From contig NZ_CP025422.1 of assembly GCF_002848265.1 (NCBI RefSeq), forward strand, positions 1,456,727 to 1,520,726: DNA of 64,000 nucleotides, in the 5' to 3' direction. Made by a program: the position numbers and the translations under genes. Of the stretch, positions 1 through 7,948 are shown piece by piece. The notes under the pieces were generated by a model, which did no database searches, was not told the DNA's origin, and was given only the letters and a program-made list of their open reading frames with translations. Within the stretch, counting starts at the first letter, position 1, and each line of letters begins with the position of its first letter. The stretch is from Zhihengliuella sp. ISTPL4. GTDB lineage: Bacteria > Actinomycetota > Actinomycetes > Actinomycetales > Microbacteriaceae.

Positions 1-1348
1 CCTCCAATGCCAGGCGATATGGCGCGCCAAACACGAGGAGGGAGGGAACCACGAGGAGCATGAGCATCCGTCCCGCCGCGTCGACGCTGTGGAGGTAGTC
101 GGAGTAGACAGCGACCGCCCCACCGTTCACCCAAGCCAGCAGCACCATCCCGCTGATCCAGGCGAACGTGCGCAGGCCGCTCCACCCCTCGCCGCGTTGC
201 CGCAGGCGACGGACACCCATCAGATAGAAGAAGACTCCGAAACCTGCGACCACCGCCCACAAGAGATTCACGTCGTTCCCGCTCAGCCAACCGACGAGTG
301 TGAGTTCGGGTGGAAGCGGTGCTTCGGTGAGGATCTCAGCCGGTGTCGTCAGCGCCGGAGCTGAGGTGTCTGCCGGCGCTGGCGTGCGGGCGAGCGCCGC
401 TGCGGCACCACTCGCGATGCCCATGACCGCGAACTCGACGGTGACGAACGTCCAGAACGGTGCCCGCTCTCCGACCCCACGGCGGATGTACCACCGACGG
501 TGCGCGACACCCACGACGCCGAGGAGCGTGAGCGCCACCACCTTCACCAAGAGCACAGCTCCGTACGCGCTGAGAAGTTCTCGCCAGCCGCTGACAGACG
601 TCATCGCGCGGGCGACTCCGGACACGGAGACGACCACGAAAGCGACGAGTGCGATGGTCGAGTATCGCTCGACGATTGCCCGCAGACGGTGCTCGCGCGC
701 AGACGGCCTGAGGAACACCAGCGCGAGAAGACCGCCGAGCCATACCGCCGCGCTGGTGATGTGCAGCACGAGCGACATGACCGCAGCATCATGATTGGCG
801 AGGCTTCCGGAATGACCTTGCGTGGCCATCGGGACCAGCGACGCCAGCGAAAGGAACGTCAGCAACAGCGCGGCCGCCCATCCCCGGAACGCATACGAGA
901 TCACCGTGAGTATCGCGGCCATCACTGTTGTGATGAGCCAGACGCGACCCAGCTCCGTCTCGAGGAGGAATCTGCCGAACTGCTGACCGAATCCCGGGCC
1001 GAGTGACACCTCAGGATTGAACGATGACAGGAAGGTGAGATAACCAGTGACTCCTGCGCCGATGGTGAGCACTGCGGCACCGATGGAGGCGACATCCAGG
1101 GCGGTATCGAACTCCTTCTCGCCCTGTGTGAGAGCGTACGCAGCAAGGACGGCCGATCCCACCATGACCGCCGCCCCGAGGTTGACGATGAGCTTCGCGA
1201 CCGGCAGTCCCCACCGGACGACCGCGCCGGGGTCGCTGGTGACCCGTGGATCAGCCCCGCCACCTATCACCAATCCCAGAAGGAGCGCGACCAGCGCCGA
1301 GGTGAGCAGGAGTGCGGGTCCGACCAGTCGGAGCCCCCTGGCGTTCAC
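1..1348 (-). CDS. CopD-CtaG fusion, copper resistance / cytochrome oxidase assembly membrane protein (3' end cut off)
   Basis: This frame stays open from the GTG at 1348 to the left window edge (about 449 codons), so the C-terminus is missing. It encodes a polytopic membrane protein. An N-terminal signal/anchor is followed by CopD-type membrane segments (one around LHITSAAVWLGGLLALVFL), a periplasmic Pro/Ala-rich linker, then further segments (LLWAVVAGFGVFFYLMGVRRLR) typical of the CtaG (caa3_CtaG) half. Such fusions are common in actinobacteria and are linked to copper import or homeostasis and oxidase copper insertion at the cytoplasmic membrane. The start overlaps the upstream stop in a GTGA, which implies translational coupling with the DUF3515 gene. 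The exact role (uptake or tolerance) cannot be told from sequence. Confidence 0.8.
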   Translation of the reverse strand, partial: MNARGLRLVGPALLLTSALVALLLGLVIGGGADPRVTSDPGAVVRWGLPVAKLIVNLGAAVMVGSAVLAAYALTQGEKEFDTALDVASIGAAVLTIGAGVTGYLTFLSSFNPEVSLGPGFGQQFGRFLLETELGRVWLITTVMAAILTVISYAFRGWAAALLLTFLSLASLVPMATQGHSGSLANHDAAVMSLVLHITSAAVWLGGLLALVFLRPSAREHRLRAIVERYSTIALVAFVVVSVSGVARAMTSVSGWRELLSAYGAVLLVKVVALTLLGVVGVAHRRWYIRRGVGERAPFWTFVTVEFAVMGIASGAAAALARTPAPADTSAPALTTPAEILTEAPLPPELTLVGWLSGNDVNLLWAVVAGFGVFFYLMGVRRLRQRGEGWSGLRTFAWISGMVLLAWVNGGAVAVYSDYLHSVDAAGRMLMLLVVPSLLVFGAPYRLALE

Positions 1349-1917
1349 GGGAGGTCTCCGGAGCCGCCCGTGGTCGGCGCGTCCTCGTCGTCGGATGACG
1401 CGGTGTCCGGCGCGGAGCAGGCGGACGTTTTCGGCAGCATCTGGACCGCGGGTGCGAGGGCTTGCAACGCGGCATCCGCGGAGAGCTTCGTCGTATCGAC
1501 GTAGGCCTGGGCTGCGGGCGTTCGGCCGTAGGTCGTCAAGCGCAGGTAGGGGGAATCTTGTTCGTCGACGATCCAATCGACGGAGTTGATGGTCACGCAT
1601 TGCAGCGTCGTCGGTGCTGGCGGCTCGAGCCCGCAGGTAAAGACGACGATGGTCGGGTCTCCCCATGCGGCGGTCGCTTGGGCATCGGTCGTGCGACCGG
1701 TGAACTCTCCGACGGCTGCGGGAAGCCGAACCGTCACGTCAGCGCATTCGGGGGCGTTCGCATTCGTCGCAGGTTTCAATGCGACAGTGGACGCGCATCC
1801 CGAAAATGTCGCGAGCAGGCCGATGAGTGCGCCGGCTCCGAGGATTAGGTTCCGCGAAACGGCGCGCCGATTGACTGAGACCTCGGCGGGGGTCGGGGTG
1901 AGGGGCGTGTTCTCCAA
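1345..1917 (-). CDS. DUF3515 family lipoprotein
   Basis: 190 residues from a TTG start that has GGAGAG about 5 nt upstream. A hydrophobic stretch (ILGAGALIGLLATFSGC) ends in a lipobox cysteine near residue 42, so the protein is probably lipid-anchored outside the membrane. The body has DUF3515 hallmarks: an AWGDP-type motif, an IVVFTCG cysteine, a VDWIVDEQ stretch and an LTTYGRTP motif. The DUF3515 function is unknown. It is the middle gene of a minus-strand cluster and overlaps the CopD-CtaG start by 4 bp, which suggests a periplasmic partner in copper handling. That is inference only. The C-terminal 20 residues are acidic and Gly-rich. Confidence 0.75.
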   Translation of the reverse strand: MENTPLTPTPAEVSVNRRAVSRNLILGAGALIGLLATFSGCASTVALKPATNANAPECADVTVRLPAAVGEFTGRTTDAQATAAWGDPTIVVFTCGLEPPAPTTLQCVTINSVDWIVDEQDSPYLRLTTYGRTPAAQAYVDTTKLSADAALQALAPAVQMLPKTSACSAPDTASSDDEDAPTTGGSGDLP

Positions 1918-1999
1918 GTCATCTCTCCAAGCTGTCGACGACGTGCGTCGATCCGCATCCGCGCGATGGCACGGATGAAGGCGGCACTGAGCCGGAGAG

Positions 2000-2416
2000 T
2001 CAGGTTCGGGAGATCTGCAGCCGCGCGAGGTCAGGGCGCAGCAGATGTGGTCCCTGAATGCGCGGAATCGATGCGCGGTGCGCGGAGTCTCGTGAAGGGG
2101 CTTGCATCGGGATGCGGAGTCGCGCGCGGGAGAGTCGGGCGAATACCAGCACGCCGAGAAGCGCGCCGACTATGCACACAGCGGCGGCGACATCAGATGA
2201 TCCAGCAGAGGACACCGCGGACTGGTCTCGTTCGTCGTGCTCACTCGACAACGAGAAGCTTTCCGGTGACGCTGTGGCTGACGTCGCAGTCTCAGCGTGG
2301 ACAGTGCTCGCGATACCGAGCGTGAGAAGCAGAGCAATAATGATCCCGAAGAGCACCCTCATCGCAAGCGGCCCGCGGGGGACGTGCGCTGAGCGTCCGG
2401 TGTTCGTGCGCCGCAT
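2000..2416 (-). CDS. Small membrane protein, possibly DUF6153 family
   Basis: 138 residues from the ATG at 2416, chosen because GGAGAG lies just upstream; a tandem ATG at 2419 is equally possible. A basic N-terminus is followed by a membrane segment (VLFGIIIALLLTLGIASTVHA) that could act as a signal peptide, then a Ser/Glu-rich loop, a second membrane segment (AAAVCIVGALLGVLVFARL) and a basic tail ending RPDLARLQISRT. The layout resembles the DUF6153 family of actinobacterial metal islands, but I am not sure of the assignment. It heads the minus-strand copper cluster and is divergent from the cmtR-like gene. Confidence 0.55.
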   Translation of the reverse strand: MRRTNTGRSAHVPRGPLAMRVLFGIIIALLLTLGIASTVHAETATSATASPESFSLSSEHDERDQSAVSSAGSSDVAAAVCIVGALLGVLVFARLSRARLRIPMQAPSRDSAHRASIPRIQGPHLLRPDLARLQISRT

Positions 2417-2491
2417 CATCCTCTCCAGTCTACGTTGCGGTCGCCCGGCGAAACTCCACACCCGCATCCAGAGCTCGAGCGCACCGCTCTG

Positions 2492-2536
2492 TTGAAGGAT
2501 AAGTCAGCAAGCACTGTATAGTCATTGCATGCTGAC
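2492..2536 (+). promoter_or_regulatory. Promoter and candidate operator of the cmtR-like gene
   Basis: A -35-like TTGAAG (2492-2497) and a -10 TATAGT (2517-2522) are separated by 19 bp. The start codon at 2529 falls 7 nt after the -10, so the message should be leaderless. A perfect 7-bp inverted repeat, GTCAGCA (2503-2509) and TGCTGAC (2530-2536), flanks the -10 and covers the start codon. It is a plausible autoregulatory operator for the ArsR-type repressor. Inference from spacing and symmetry. Confidence 0.5.
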
Positions 2537-2903
2537 CATTGCTTCTCGTCTCGACGTGATGAACCGATTGGGGCGCGCCATGGCTGACCCCACTCGTTCT
2601 CGGATTCTGCTGGAACTGCTTTCCGGGCCGGGATACCCGGCGCGCTTGTCCGAGGCACTGGATCTGTCTCGCACCAACGTGTCGAACCATCTCGCGTGTC
2701 TTCGAGGGTGCGGCATCGTGGTCGCGACACCGGAGGGACGTCAGACGCGGTACGAGATCGCGGATCCGCATGTGACTCGAGCCATCACTCTGCTGGTGAA
2801 CACGGTCCTCGCGGTCGACGACGGAGAGGCGTGCACGGACGAGAACTGTGACGTGCCTCTATGCTGCTCGCCTACCGACAGGTCGATGGAGGAGATCCGA
2901 TGA
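2529..2903 (+). CDS. CmtR-like Cd(II)/Pb(II)-sensing ArsR-family repressor
   Basis: 124-residue winged-helix repressor of the ArsR/SmtB family. The HTH is around residues 36-60 (LSEALDLSRTNVSNHL). Cys57 and Cys61 in the LACLRGC motif, plus Cys102 in the tail, sit at the same numbers as the three Cd/Pb ligands of Mycobacterium tuberculosis CmtR. The tail also carries Cys107, Cys112 and Cys113. It should bind its own promoter and release DNA when cadmium or lead binds. It overlaps the P-type ATPase start by 4 bp (ATGA), so sensor and pump form one operon. It is probably translated from a leaderless mRNA. Confidence 0.85.
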   Translation: MLTIASRLDVMNRLGRAMADPTRSRILLELLSGPGYPARLSEALDLSRTNVSNHLACLRGCGIVVATPEGRQTRYEIADPHVTRAITLLVNTVLAVDDGEACTDENCDVPLCCSPTDRSMEEIR

Positions 2904-4966
2904 GCGAGGAATGCTGCGGCCCGGTCGAGCCACGCCAGACGAGAACTGTCCGTCGGCTCGAGCTACGCCAGCCCTCTGCCGCCGCAGACGCCTGCTGCGG
3001 ACCCGACCCCATCACGTCCGATTCATCATCGAGGCGAACGCCGCTCCTGGAGGACGACGCCTGCTGCGGACCGGCTTCCCCCCGCGACGCGGATCATTCG
3101 CGCGGGGACGCTGAGCACGAAGAACGGCCACCGCTCTGGCGCGACACCGCGCTCCTGCCGTCCGCGGTTGCCGGCGTGATGCTGCTGGCAGGTTATGTCT
3201 TCGAGTGGTCCGGACTGCCGGTTCCGGCGCTTGTCCTCCAGACGGTCGCACTCCTCGCGGGTGCGTACACGTTCGTCCCCGGGGCGATCCGCCGCCTGGT
3301 GCGGGGCCGACTCGGCGTCGGCCTTCTGATGACCATCGCCGCCATCGGCGCCGTAGCTCTCGGCCACGTGGGCGAAGCTGCAGCGCTGGCGTTCCTGTTC
3401 TCGCTTGCCGAAGCTCTCGAGGATCGGGCTATGGATCGGGCGAAGGAGGGACTACGCGCGCTGCTGTCGCTGATCCCGGAGACCGTGCGTGTCTCGCGCC
3501 TGAACGGTGACGTGACGATCCCCGCCGCGGAGGTCCGCGAGCTCGACATCCTCGTCGTCGGTGCGGGAGAACGGATCGCGACGGATGGCGTGGTGGTCGA
3601 GGGCCGCTCCGGCATCGACACGTCTGCCGTGACGGGCGAGTCGATCCCGGTGGAGGTCGGACCGGGACACGCCGTCCCCGCGGGATCGGTGAACGGGGCT
3701 GCGACGTTGCGGATCGAAGCAACCGCCGACGGCCGCGACAATTCCCTCACCCAGATCGTCGAGCTGGTCGAGCAGGCGCACGCCCGCAAGGGCGAGCGGG
3801 CCCGCCTGGCGGACCGGATCGCCCGCCCACTCGTGCCGGCCGTGCTCATCATCGCAGCCCTCGTGGCCGTGTTCGGGTTCATCGTCGGGGATCCCGGCCT
3901 GTGGATCGAGAGGGCGCTCGTCGTGCTCGTCGCCGCGTCCCCGTGCGCTTTGGCCATCGCCGTTCCGGTGACGGTCATCAGCGCCATCGGTTCGGCCTCG
4001 AAGTTCGGTGTGGTCATCAAGTCCGGCGAGGCCTTCGAACAGTTCGGCACCATCCGCACCGTCGCGCTCGACAAGACCGGCACCCTCACGCGCAACGAGC
4101 CGGAGATCGTCGCCGTCGTGCCTGCTCACGGTCGCTCCCGCGAGGAGATCATCTCCCTCGCCGCCGCCCTCGAGACCACGAACACTCACCCGCTTGCCGC
4201 CGCCATCATTCGCGCCGCGTCCGACATCCCCGCAGCGACAGATGTCGTCGAAGATGCCGGCCACGGCCTCACCGGCCTCGTCGGCTCCACCCGCGTGCGG
4301 GTCGGGAACGCACGCTGGCTCTCGGAACTGGGTGAGCTCACCAAGTCCGCCGACGAGATGGCCGGAGACGGTATGACCGTCGTCGTCGTCGAGACCGACG
4401 GTCAGGTCTCGGGCCTCATCGGCGTGCGGGACGAACTGCGCCCCGAATCCGCCGAGACCATCTCCATGCTGAACGCGCAGGGCATACGCACCGTCATGCT
4501 CACCGGCGACAACCAGCGAACCGCCTATGCCCTCGCCGCCCGCGCCGGCATCAGCGACGTACGCGCCGAGCAACTCCCCGCCGACAAGGCCGCCGCCATC
4601 ACGGCCCTCGTCACGGAGAGTCCGACGGCCATGGTCAACGACGCCCCCGCCCTTGCCACCGCGACCGTCGGGATCGCGATGGGTGTGAAAGGCTCAGCTG
4701 CGGCCATCGAATCCGCCGACATCGCCTTCACCGGTAACGACCTTCGCCTCATCCCCGCAGCCCTCGCCCACGCCCGCCGCGGACGGCGCATCATGACCAT
4801 CAACATCGCACTCGCCCTGGCCATCATCGTCGTTCTGTTCCCCCTCGCCTTGTTCGGCGTTCTCGGCCTCGCTGGTGTCGTCCTTGTCCACGAGGTCGCC
4901 GAAGTGGTCGTCATCCTCAATGGCGTCCGTGCCGCCCGACGCCGCGGGATCGGATTCTCGCGGTGA
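2900..4966 (+). CDS. Heavy-metal P1B-type ATPase, lacking the GDG of the GDGxND motif
   Basis: 688 residues from the ATG at 2900, chosen for the GGAGG 7 nt upstream and the ATGA overlap. The N-terminus has no classic GxTCxxC domain but has three CCGP motifs (residues 5-8, 32-35, 55-58). Then come membrane helices, TGES (245-248), the metal-site SPC in a membrane helix (347-349), the phosphorylated Asp391 in DKTGT, and His430-Pro431. The usual P-domain GDGxNDxPAL reads MVNDAPAL here (578-585): GDG plus one residue is absent, a clean 12-bp in-frame gap. Those residues help position Mg2+, so activity is doubtful. The C-terminus has HEVAEVVVILNG. Expected role is Cd/Pb/Zn-type efflux. The SPC motif is typical of P1B-4 pumps, so the substrate is uncertain. 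Confidence 0.88.
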   Translation: MSEECCGPVEPRQTRTVRRLELRQPSAAADACCGPDPITSDSSSRRTPLLEDDACCGPASPRDADHSRGDAEHEERPPLWRDTALLPSAVAGVMLLAGYVFEWSGLPVPALVLQTVALLAGAYTFVPGAIRRLVRGRLGVGLLMTIAAIGAVALGHVGEAAALAFLFSLAEALEDRAMDRAKEGLRALLSLIPETVRVSRLNGDVTIPAAEVRELDILVVGAGERIATDGVVVEGRSGIDTSAVTGESIPVEVGPGHAVPAGSVNGAATLRIEATADGRDNSLTQIVELVEQAHARKGERARLADRIARPLVPAVLIIAALVAVFGFIVGDPGLWIERALVVLVAASPCALAIAVPVTVISAIGSASKFGVVIKSGEAFEQFGTIRTVALDKTGTLTRNEPEIVAVVPAHGRSREEIISLAAALETTNTHPLAAAIIRAASDIPAATDVVEDAGHGLTGLVGSTRVRVGNARWLSELGELTKSADEMAGDGMTVVVVETDGQVSGLIGVRDELRPESAETISMLNAQGIRTVMLTGDNQRTAYALAARAGISDVRAEQLPADKAAAITALVTESPTAMVNDAPALATATVGIAMGVKGSAAAIESADIAFTGNDLRLIPAALAHARRGRRIMTINIALALAIIVVLFPLALFGVLGLAGVVLVHEVAEVVVILNGVRAARRRGIGFSR

Positions 4967-5118
4967 CGACTTCGGTTTCCGCGTCGACGGACTTCGTTAC
5001 GGAAGTTCGGGGTTTGGACGCATCACCACTGAAGTTGTGCTTCAGCGAGTGTCAGAGCGAGCGTTCGGCGCGTATCGGAGCAGCATCACCTTGAGGCAGC
5101 GCGGTAAGCCGCGTCCAC

Positions 5119-6060
5119 CTATGCATGCCGGACAGACGTTGACTCGTGGTCGGCGACCGTCTCGGTCTCGAGTTGAAAGGTCGAGTGCGCGACCGAAACT
5201 TCGAAGTGTTCAGCCACACATTCCCGAATGTCACCCAACACCGTCATGGCGTGTCCGTCCTGGAAGCACTCGTCGCGAACTATGACGTGCGCGCTCAGCG
5301 TGGGCAACCCAGTGGCCACGGTGGATGCGTGAACGTCATGCACATCGACTACATGCTCGAGCTTGAGAATGTGTGCCCGCACGTCCTCGAGGTCCAGGCC
5401 TTTGGGAGTGAACTCCATGAGAACACTGCCGGTCTCACGCATCAATATGAACGCGCGGGGGACGATGAGAGCGGCGATGAGTATTCCTGCGAGAGCATCT
5501 GCCTGCTGAAACCCTGTCGTCGCGATGACGATGGCCGCGACGATGACACCGAGTGAACCAAGAGCATCGTTGAGAACTTCGAGGAAAGCGGCCCTCATGT
5601 TGAAGTTCGCGCCACGACTCGATGCGAGCACCGCGATTGCAACGATGTTGGCGGTGAGCCCGATGATGCCGAAGACGAGCAACTCCCCCGCTGGTACTTC
5701 TGGCGGCTCGAACAGGCGACGGATACCTTCGATTGCCGCGTAGGTTCCGACCGCCAGGAGCAGCGCCGCTTGGGCGAGTGCTGCTATCACTTCAATCCGT
5801 CGAAAGCCCCAGGTGCGCTTCGAGCTCGGCGGGCGCAGCATCAACGTTGCCGCGATGAGCGCGACGAGAAGTCCTGACGCGTCGGTGATGACGTGCGCGG
5901 TGTCCGTGAGCAGAGCGAGGCTGCCGGTGATGACGGAGCCAACCGCCTGCGCCGCCACGATGGCGACGGTGATGGCGAAAGCGATCCAGAGACGGCGGCG
6001 GAAGTCTCCTGGCATGCCTTCTTCGGTCATGGTTGGCCCGTGGTCATGTCCCGCACCCAT
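5119..6060 (-). CDS. Cation diffusion facilitator (CzcD/ZitB-type metal exporter)
   Basis: 313 residues with six predicted membrane helices and a cytoplasmic C-terminal domain (about residues 215-300) typical of CDF proton antiporters exporting Zn, Cd or Co. The transport-site signature in helix 2 is D53-TA-H56-VIT-D60, and in helix 5 E161-VLN-D165. Many CDFs have His where Glu161 is. The N-terminus has a short HDH motif. It starts 1 nt inside the ArsR stop codon (TAATG), so it is the second gene of a sensor-exporter operon. It converges on the P-type ATPase. Confidence 0.9.
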   Translation of the reverse strand: MGAGHDHGPTMTEEGMPGDFRRRLWIAFAITVAIVAAQAVGSVITGSLALLTDTAHVITDASGLLVALIAATLMLRPPSSKRTWGFRRIEVIAALAQAALLLAVGTYAAIEGIRRLFEPPEVPAGELLVFGIIGLTANIVAIAVLASSRGANFNMRAAFLEVLNDALGSLGVIVAAIVIATTGFQQADALAGILIAALIVPRAFILMRETGSVLMEFTPKGLDLEDVRAHILKLEHVVDVHDVHASTVATGLPTLSAHVIVRDECFQDGHAMTVLGDIRECVAEHFEVSVAHSTFQLETETVADHESTSVRHA

Positions 6061-6431
6061 TACACTGCCCTTTCTCTGTCGCTTCGTAAGTGCTCACACA
6101 GCACCAAGTCCTTTCCGGTGGCGCCTAGCAGCGCTTCCGCGGCAACCATCACGACCCGCAGAGCCTCAGGATGCGCGAGGCCGTACCACGTCGCGGGGCC
6201 GTCTGGTCGAGCGACAGCAAGGCGACATTCAATGAGGAATCCAAGGTGCTTGCTCACGGTCGACTGCGCGAACCCCATGTGCTCAACGAGGTCGCGCACT
6301 CGATGCTCTCCGGACGAGAGATGCTGAACGATAGCCAGTCGCGTGGGGTCAGCGAACGCCTGGAAAAGGTGTGCGTACGCGTAAGTCGCCTCCGCGTCCA
6401 ACTTAAGCAAGTCGCGTTCTATCATCGCCAT
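6060..6431 (-). CDS. ArsR/SmtB-family metal-responsive repressor
   Basis: 123 residues from the ATG at 6431. Upstream starts in the same frame would read through a large palindrome and add unconserved residues, so they were not used. The winged helix is clear: DPTRLAIVQHL, then DLVEHMGFAQSTVSKHL as the recognition helix. The tail contains LCEHLR. Metal ligands are not obvious; His and Cys in the tail are candidates. It should repress itself and the following CDF exporter through the 36-bp palindrome over its start. The -10-like TATCAT ends 6 nt before the ATG, so translation is probably leaderless. Confidence 0.85.
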   Translation of the reverse strand: MAMIERDLLKLDAEATYAYAHLFQAFADPTRLAIVQHLSSGEHRVRDLVEHMGFAQSTVSKHLGFLIECRLAVARPDGPATWYGLAHPEALRVVMVAAEALLGATGKDLVLCEHLRSDRERAV

Positions 6432-6449
6432 ACGACGATGATAGAACGC
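6414..6449 (-). promoter_or_regulatory. 36-bp perfect palindromic operator over the arsR-type start codon
   Basis: Two 14-bp arms (GCGTTCTATCATCG at 6414-6427 and its complement at 6436-6449) are separated by 8 bp. The start codon (6431) lies in the spacer, and the -10-like TATCAT lies in the right-hand arm as read on the minus strand. ArsR-family dimers bind such symmetrical sites, so this is very probably the autoregulatory operator of the arsR-cdf operon. Confidence 0.65.
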
Positions 6450-6594
6450 AGTCGCTACACCGTCACGGTTCGACGGCAACTGATAAGGACATTCACTTGC
6501 ACTGGGCATGAAGCATGAAGGTACGTTCGCTCATTGACACTGCGAAGATCAACGCACGCGCCACGCAAGTCGGTACGCGTGAGAAGATGACTTC

Positions 6595-7179
6595 ATGGAT
6601 CCACTTGAAGTTGGTCGCATCGCGCTCTCTGATGCCGTGCGTGCCTATCTGAATGGACCGCCTCACGAGAAGACCGGCCCGATGAAAGCGGCGGGTGCGG
6701 CAGTGTTCCAAGCGCGTCAGCATTTCGAACTCGCCGACGGAACGAAGGACATCCTCGGCCGCAGCCCCGGCTACCGGGCTTGGTTGGCAAGTGCGCTCGC
6801 TGCAACTGGCCTTCCCCGTCAACGCCAGTCGGGATTCCTTTCCGCTCTCCGCCATCATGTCTCCACCGAGATGCGCGCTCGCCTCTCACCGGAAGTGCTT
6901 CAGATTCACGGGGTCGCACCTGTCGATGCCGCGACTCGGACCCGACTACGCCGTCGAAGTGAGCGGCTGCAAGCTGACCTTCGCTCTTCACGGAGGTTGC
7001 CGCCACTCGATGATCCGAAGGAGATCGTCAAGCTCCTCGAGACCGTCACCGTTGCCTTAGGTCGTATCCACTACGACACACGCGACGCCGATGTCGAGTC
7101 GGCGCTAAGCCGGCTGGGAGATGCGCTGAGCCGGATCTCCGCGTCAGGTCCGGAGAACACCGAAGAGATCTACTTCTAG
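6595..7179 (+). CDS. Hypothetical protein of the integrated element
   Basis: 194 residues, not recognised. Soluble and helical, rich in Arg and Ala. The first half has SALAATGLPRQRQSGFLSAL, the second half PKEIVKLLETVTVALGRIHYD. No membrane segment, no cysteines and no catalytic motif can be seen. It precedes the replication module and is followed by a strong terminator, so it is probably a monocistronic accessory gene. The start at 6595 has GAGAAG about 11 nt upstream. A regulatory or DNA-binding role is possible but not shown. Confidence 0.6.
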   Translation: MDPLEVGRIALSDAVRAYLNGPPHEKTGPMKAAGAAVFQARQHFELADGTKDILGRSPGYRAWLASALAATGLPRQRQSGFLSALRHHVSTEMRARLSPEVLQIHGVAPVDAATRTRLRRRSERLQADLRSSRRLPPLDDPKEIVKLLETVTVALGRIHYDTRDADVESALSRLGDALSRISASGPENTEEIYF

Positions 7180-7188
7180 ACATTCCCA

Positions 7189-7224
7189 AAAGCCCCCGTG
7201 CTCGTCAGCACGGGGGCTTTCTCG
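7189..7224 (+). terminator. Rho-independent terminator
   Basis: A perfect 14-bp GC-rich stem (AAAGCCCCCGTGCT at 7189-7202, complement at 7207-7220) with a CGTC tetraloop, ending in a T-rich stretch. It lies 10 bp after the stop of the preceding hypothetical gene. Confidence 0.85.
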
Positions 7225-7306
7225 TGCCCGCAGAAGTTTTCTGAGCAGTGCTGAAGCAACCCGGCGAGGTACCTGGCGTCCGCATCTCAGCACGTCAGGA
7301 ATCTTC

Positions 7307-7927
7307 ATGGTCAACCCCTCCCCCCGCACTCCCGTCGTAGGTCGCCTCCGATTCGCCCACCAGCTGCAGGGAGTCCCCGAGTCACTGGACTCCTGGCGTG
7401 TCACCACCGACGACTCGACGGTCGCCAACTCGCTGCACCGGGTTCTCGGCGGAACGGCTCCACGCCCTTGGCCGGGGCCGTCGCAGGACACACTCGAGGT
7501 CCTGACCGCCGCGTCCGAGCTGAACGTCATCATCACCTCCTCCATGTCGTTCCAGACCCGGTTCTTCCGCAAGAACACGGACCCCGACTACACGAGCACC
7601 GGAGACGAGCTCATCCTCCCGGACAGCTCCCGAGTTCCCGACCCGGACCGCGAACTCAGCCTGCTGCAGCGACGGCGGCGGGCGCGCGACACCGGAGAAC
7701 GGCCTGTCACCAGCCTGTACTGCCAGCTCGCCGCAGCACCGGACCTGGGGACGCTCCTGTTCCGGTCCACTTCATGGGACCTCGCTGAACGCCTCCGCCG
7801 AGCGGACATCCCTCAACGGCTCGAAGCCGCTGGTCGCGATGTTCCGGCGACGCTTCGCATCTCAAAGACCCCGACCGGACGCGCCACCCTCTCGCACGCG
7901 ACCGCACACCTTCTTCTCAACGACTGA
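7307..7927 (+). CDS. Putative recombination directionality factor (Gp3-like)
   Basis: 206 residues. The N-terminal pattern VVGRLRFAHQ...PESLDSWRVTTDD...LGGTAPRPWPG recalls the Gp3-like directionality factors of phiC31/phiBT1-type serine-integrase elements: a VGRIR-type start, an xxWxxTS-type strand and a YGG/P-W segment. Those proteins are about 240 residues and bind the serine integrase to allow excision. This is recognition by pattern only, and the C-terminal half (LQRRRRARDTGERPVTSLYCQLAAAPDLG) is less telling. AGGA lies about 7 nt before the ATG. It opens the cluster with primase and polymerase, the usual place for such a gene. Confidence 0.45.
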   Translation: MVNPSPRTPVVGRLRFAHQLQGVPESLDSWRVTTDDSTVANSLHRVLGGTAPRPWPGPSQDTLEVLTAASELNVIITSSMSFQTRFFRKNTDPDYTSTGDELILPDSSRVPDPDRELSLLQRRRRARDTGERPVTSLYCQLAAAPDLGTLLFRSTSWDLAERLRRADIPQRLEAAGRDVPATLRISKTPTGRATLSHATAHLLLND

Positions 7928-7948
7928 CCCAGACAAGAACCGACCCTC

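Noticed and set aside
6432..6509. Longer N-terminus for the arsR-type gene
   Set aside because: It would translate the operator palindrome and promoter; the added residues do not look like ArsR.
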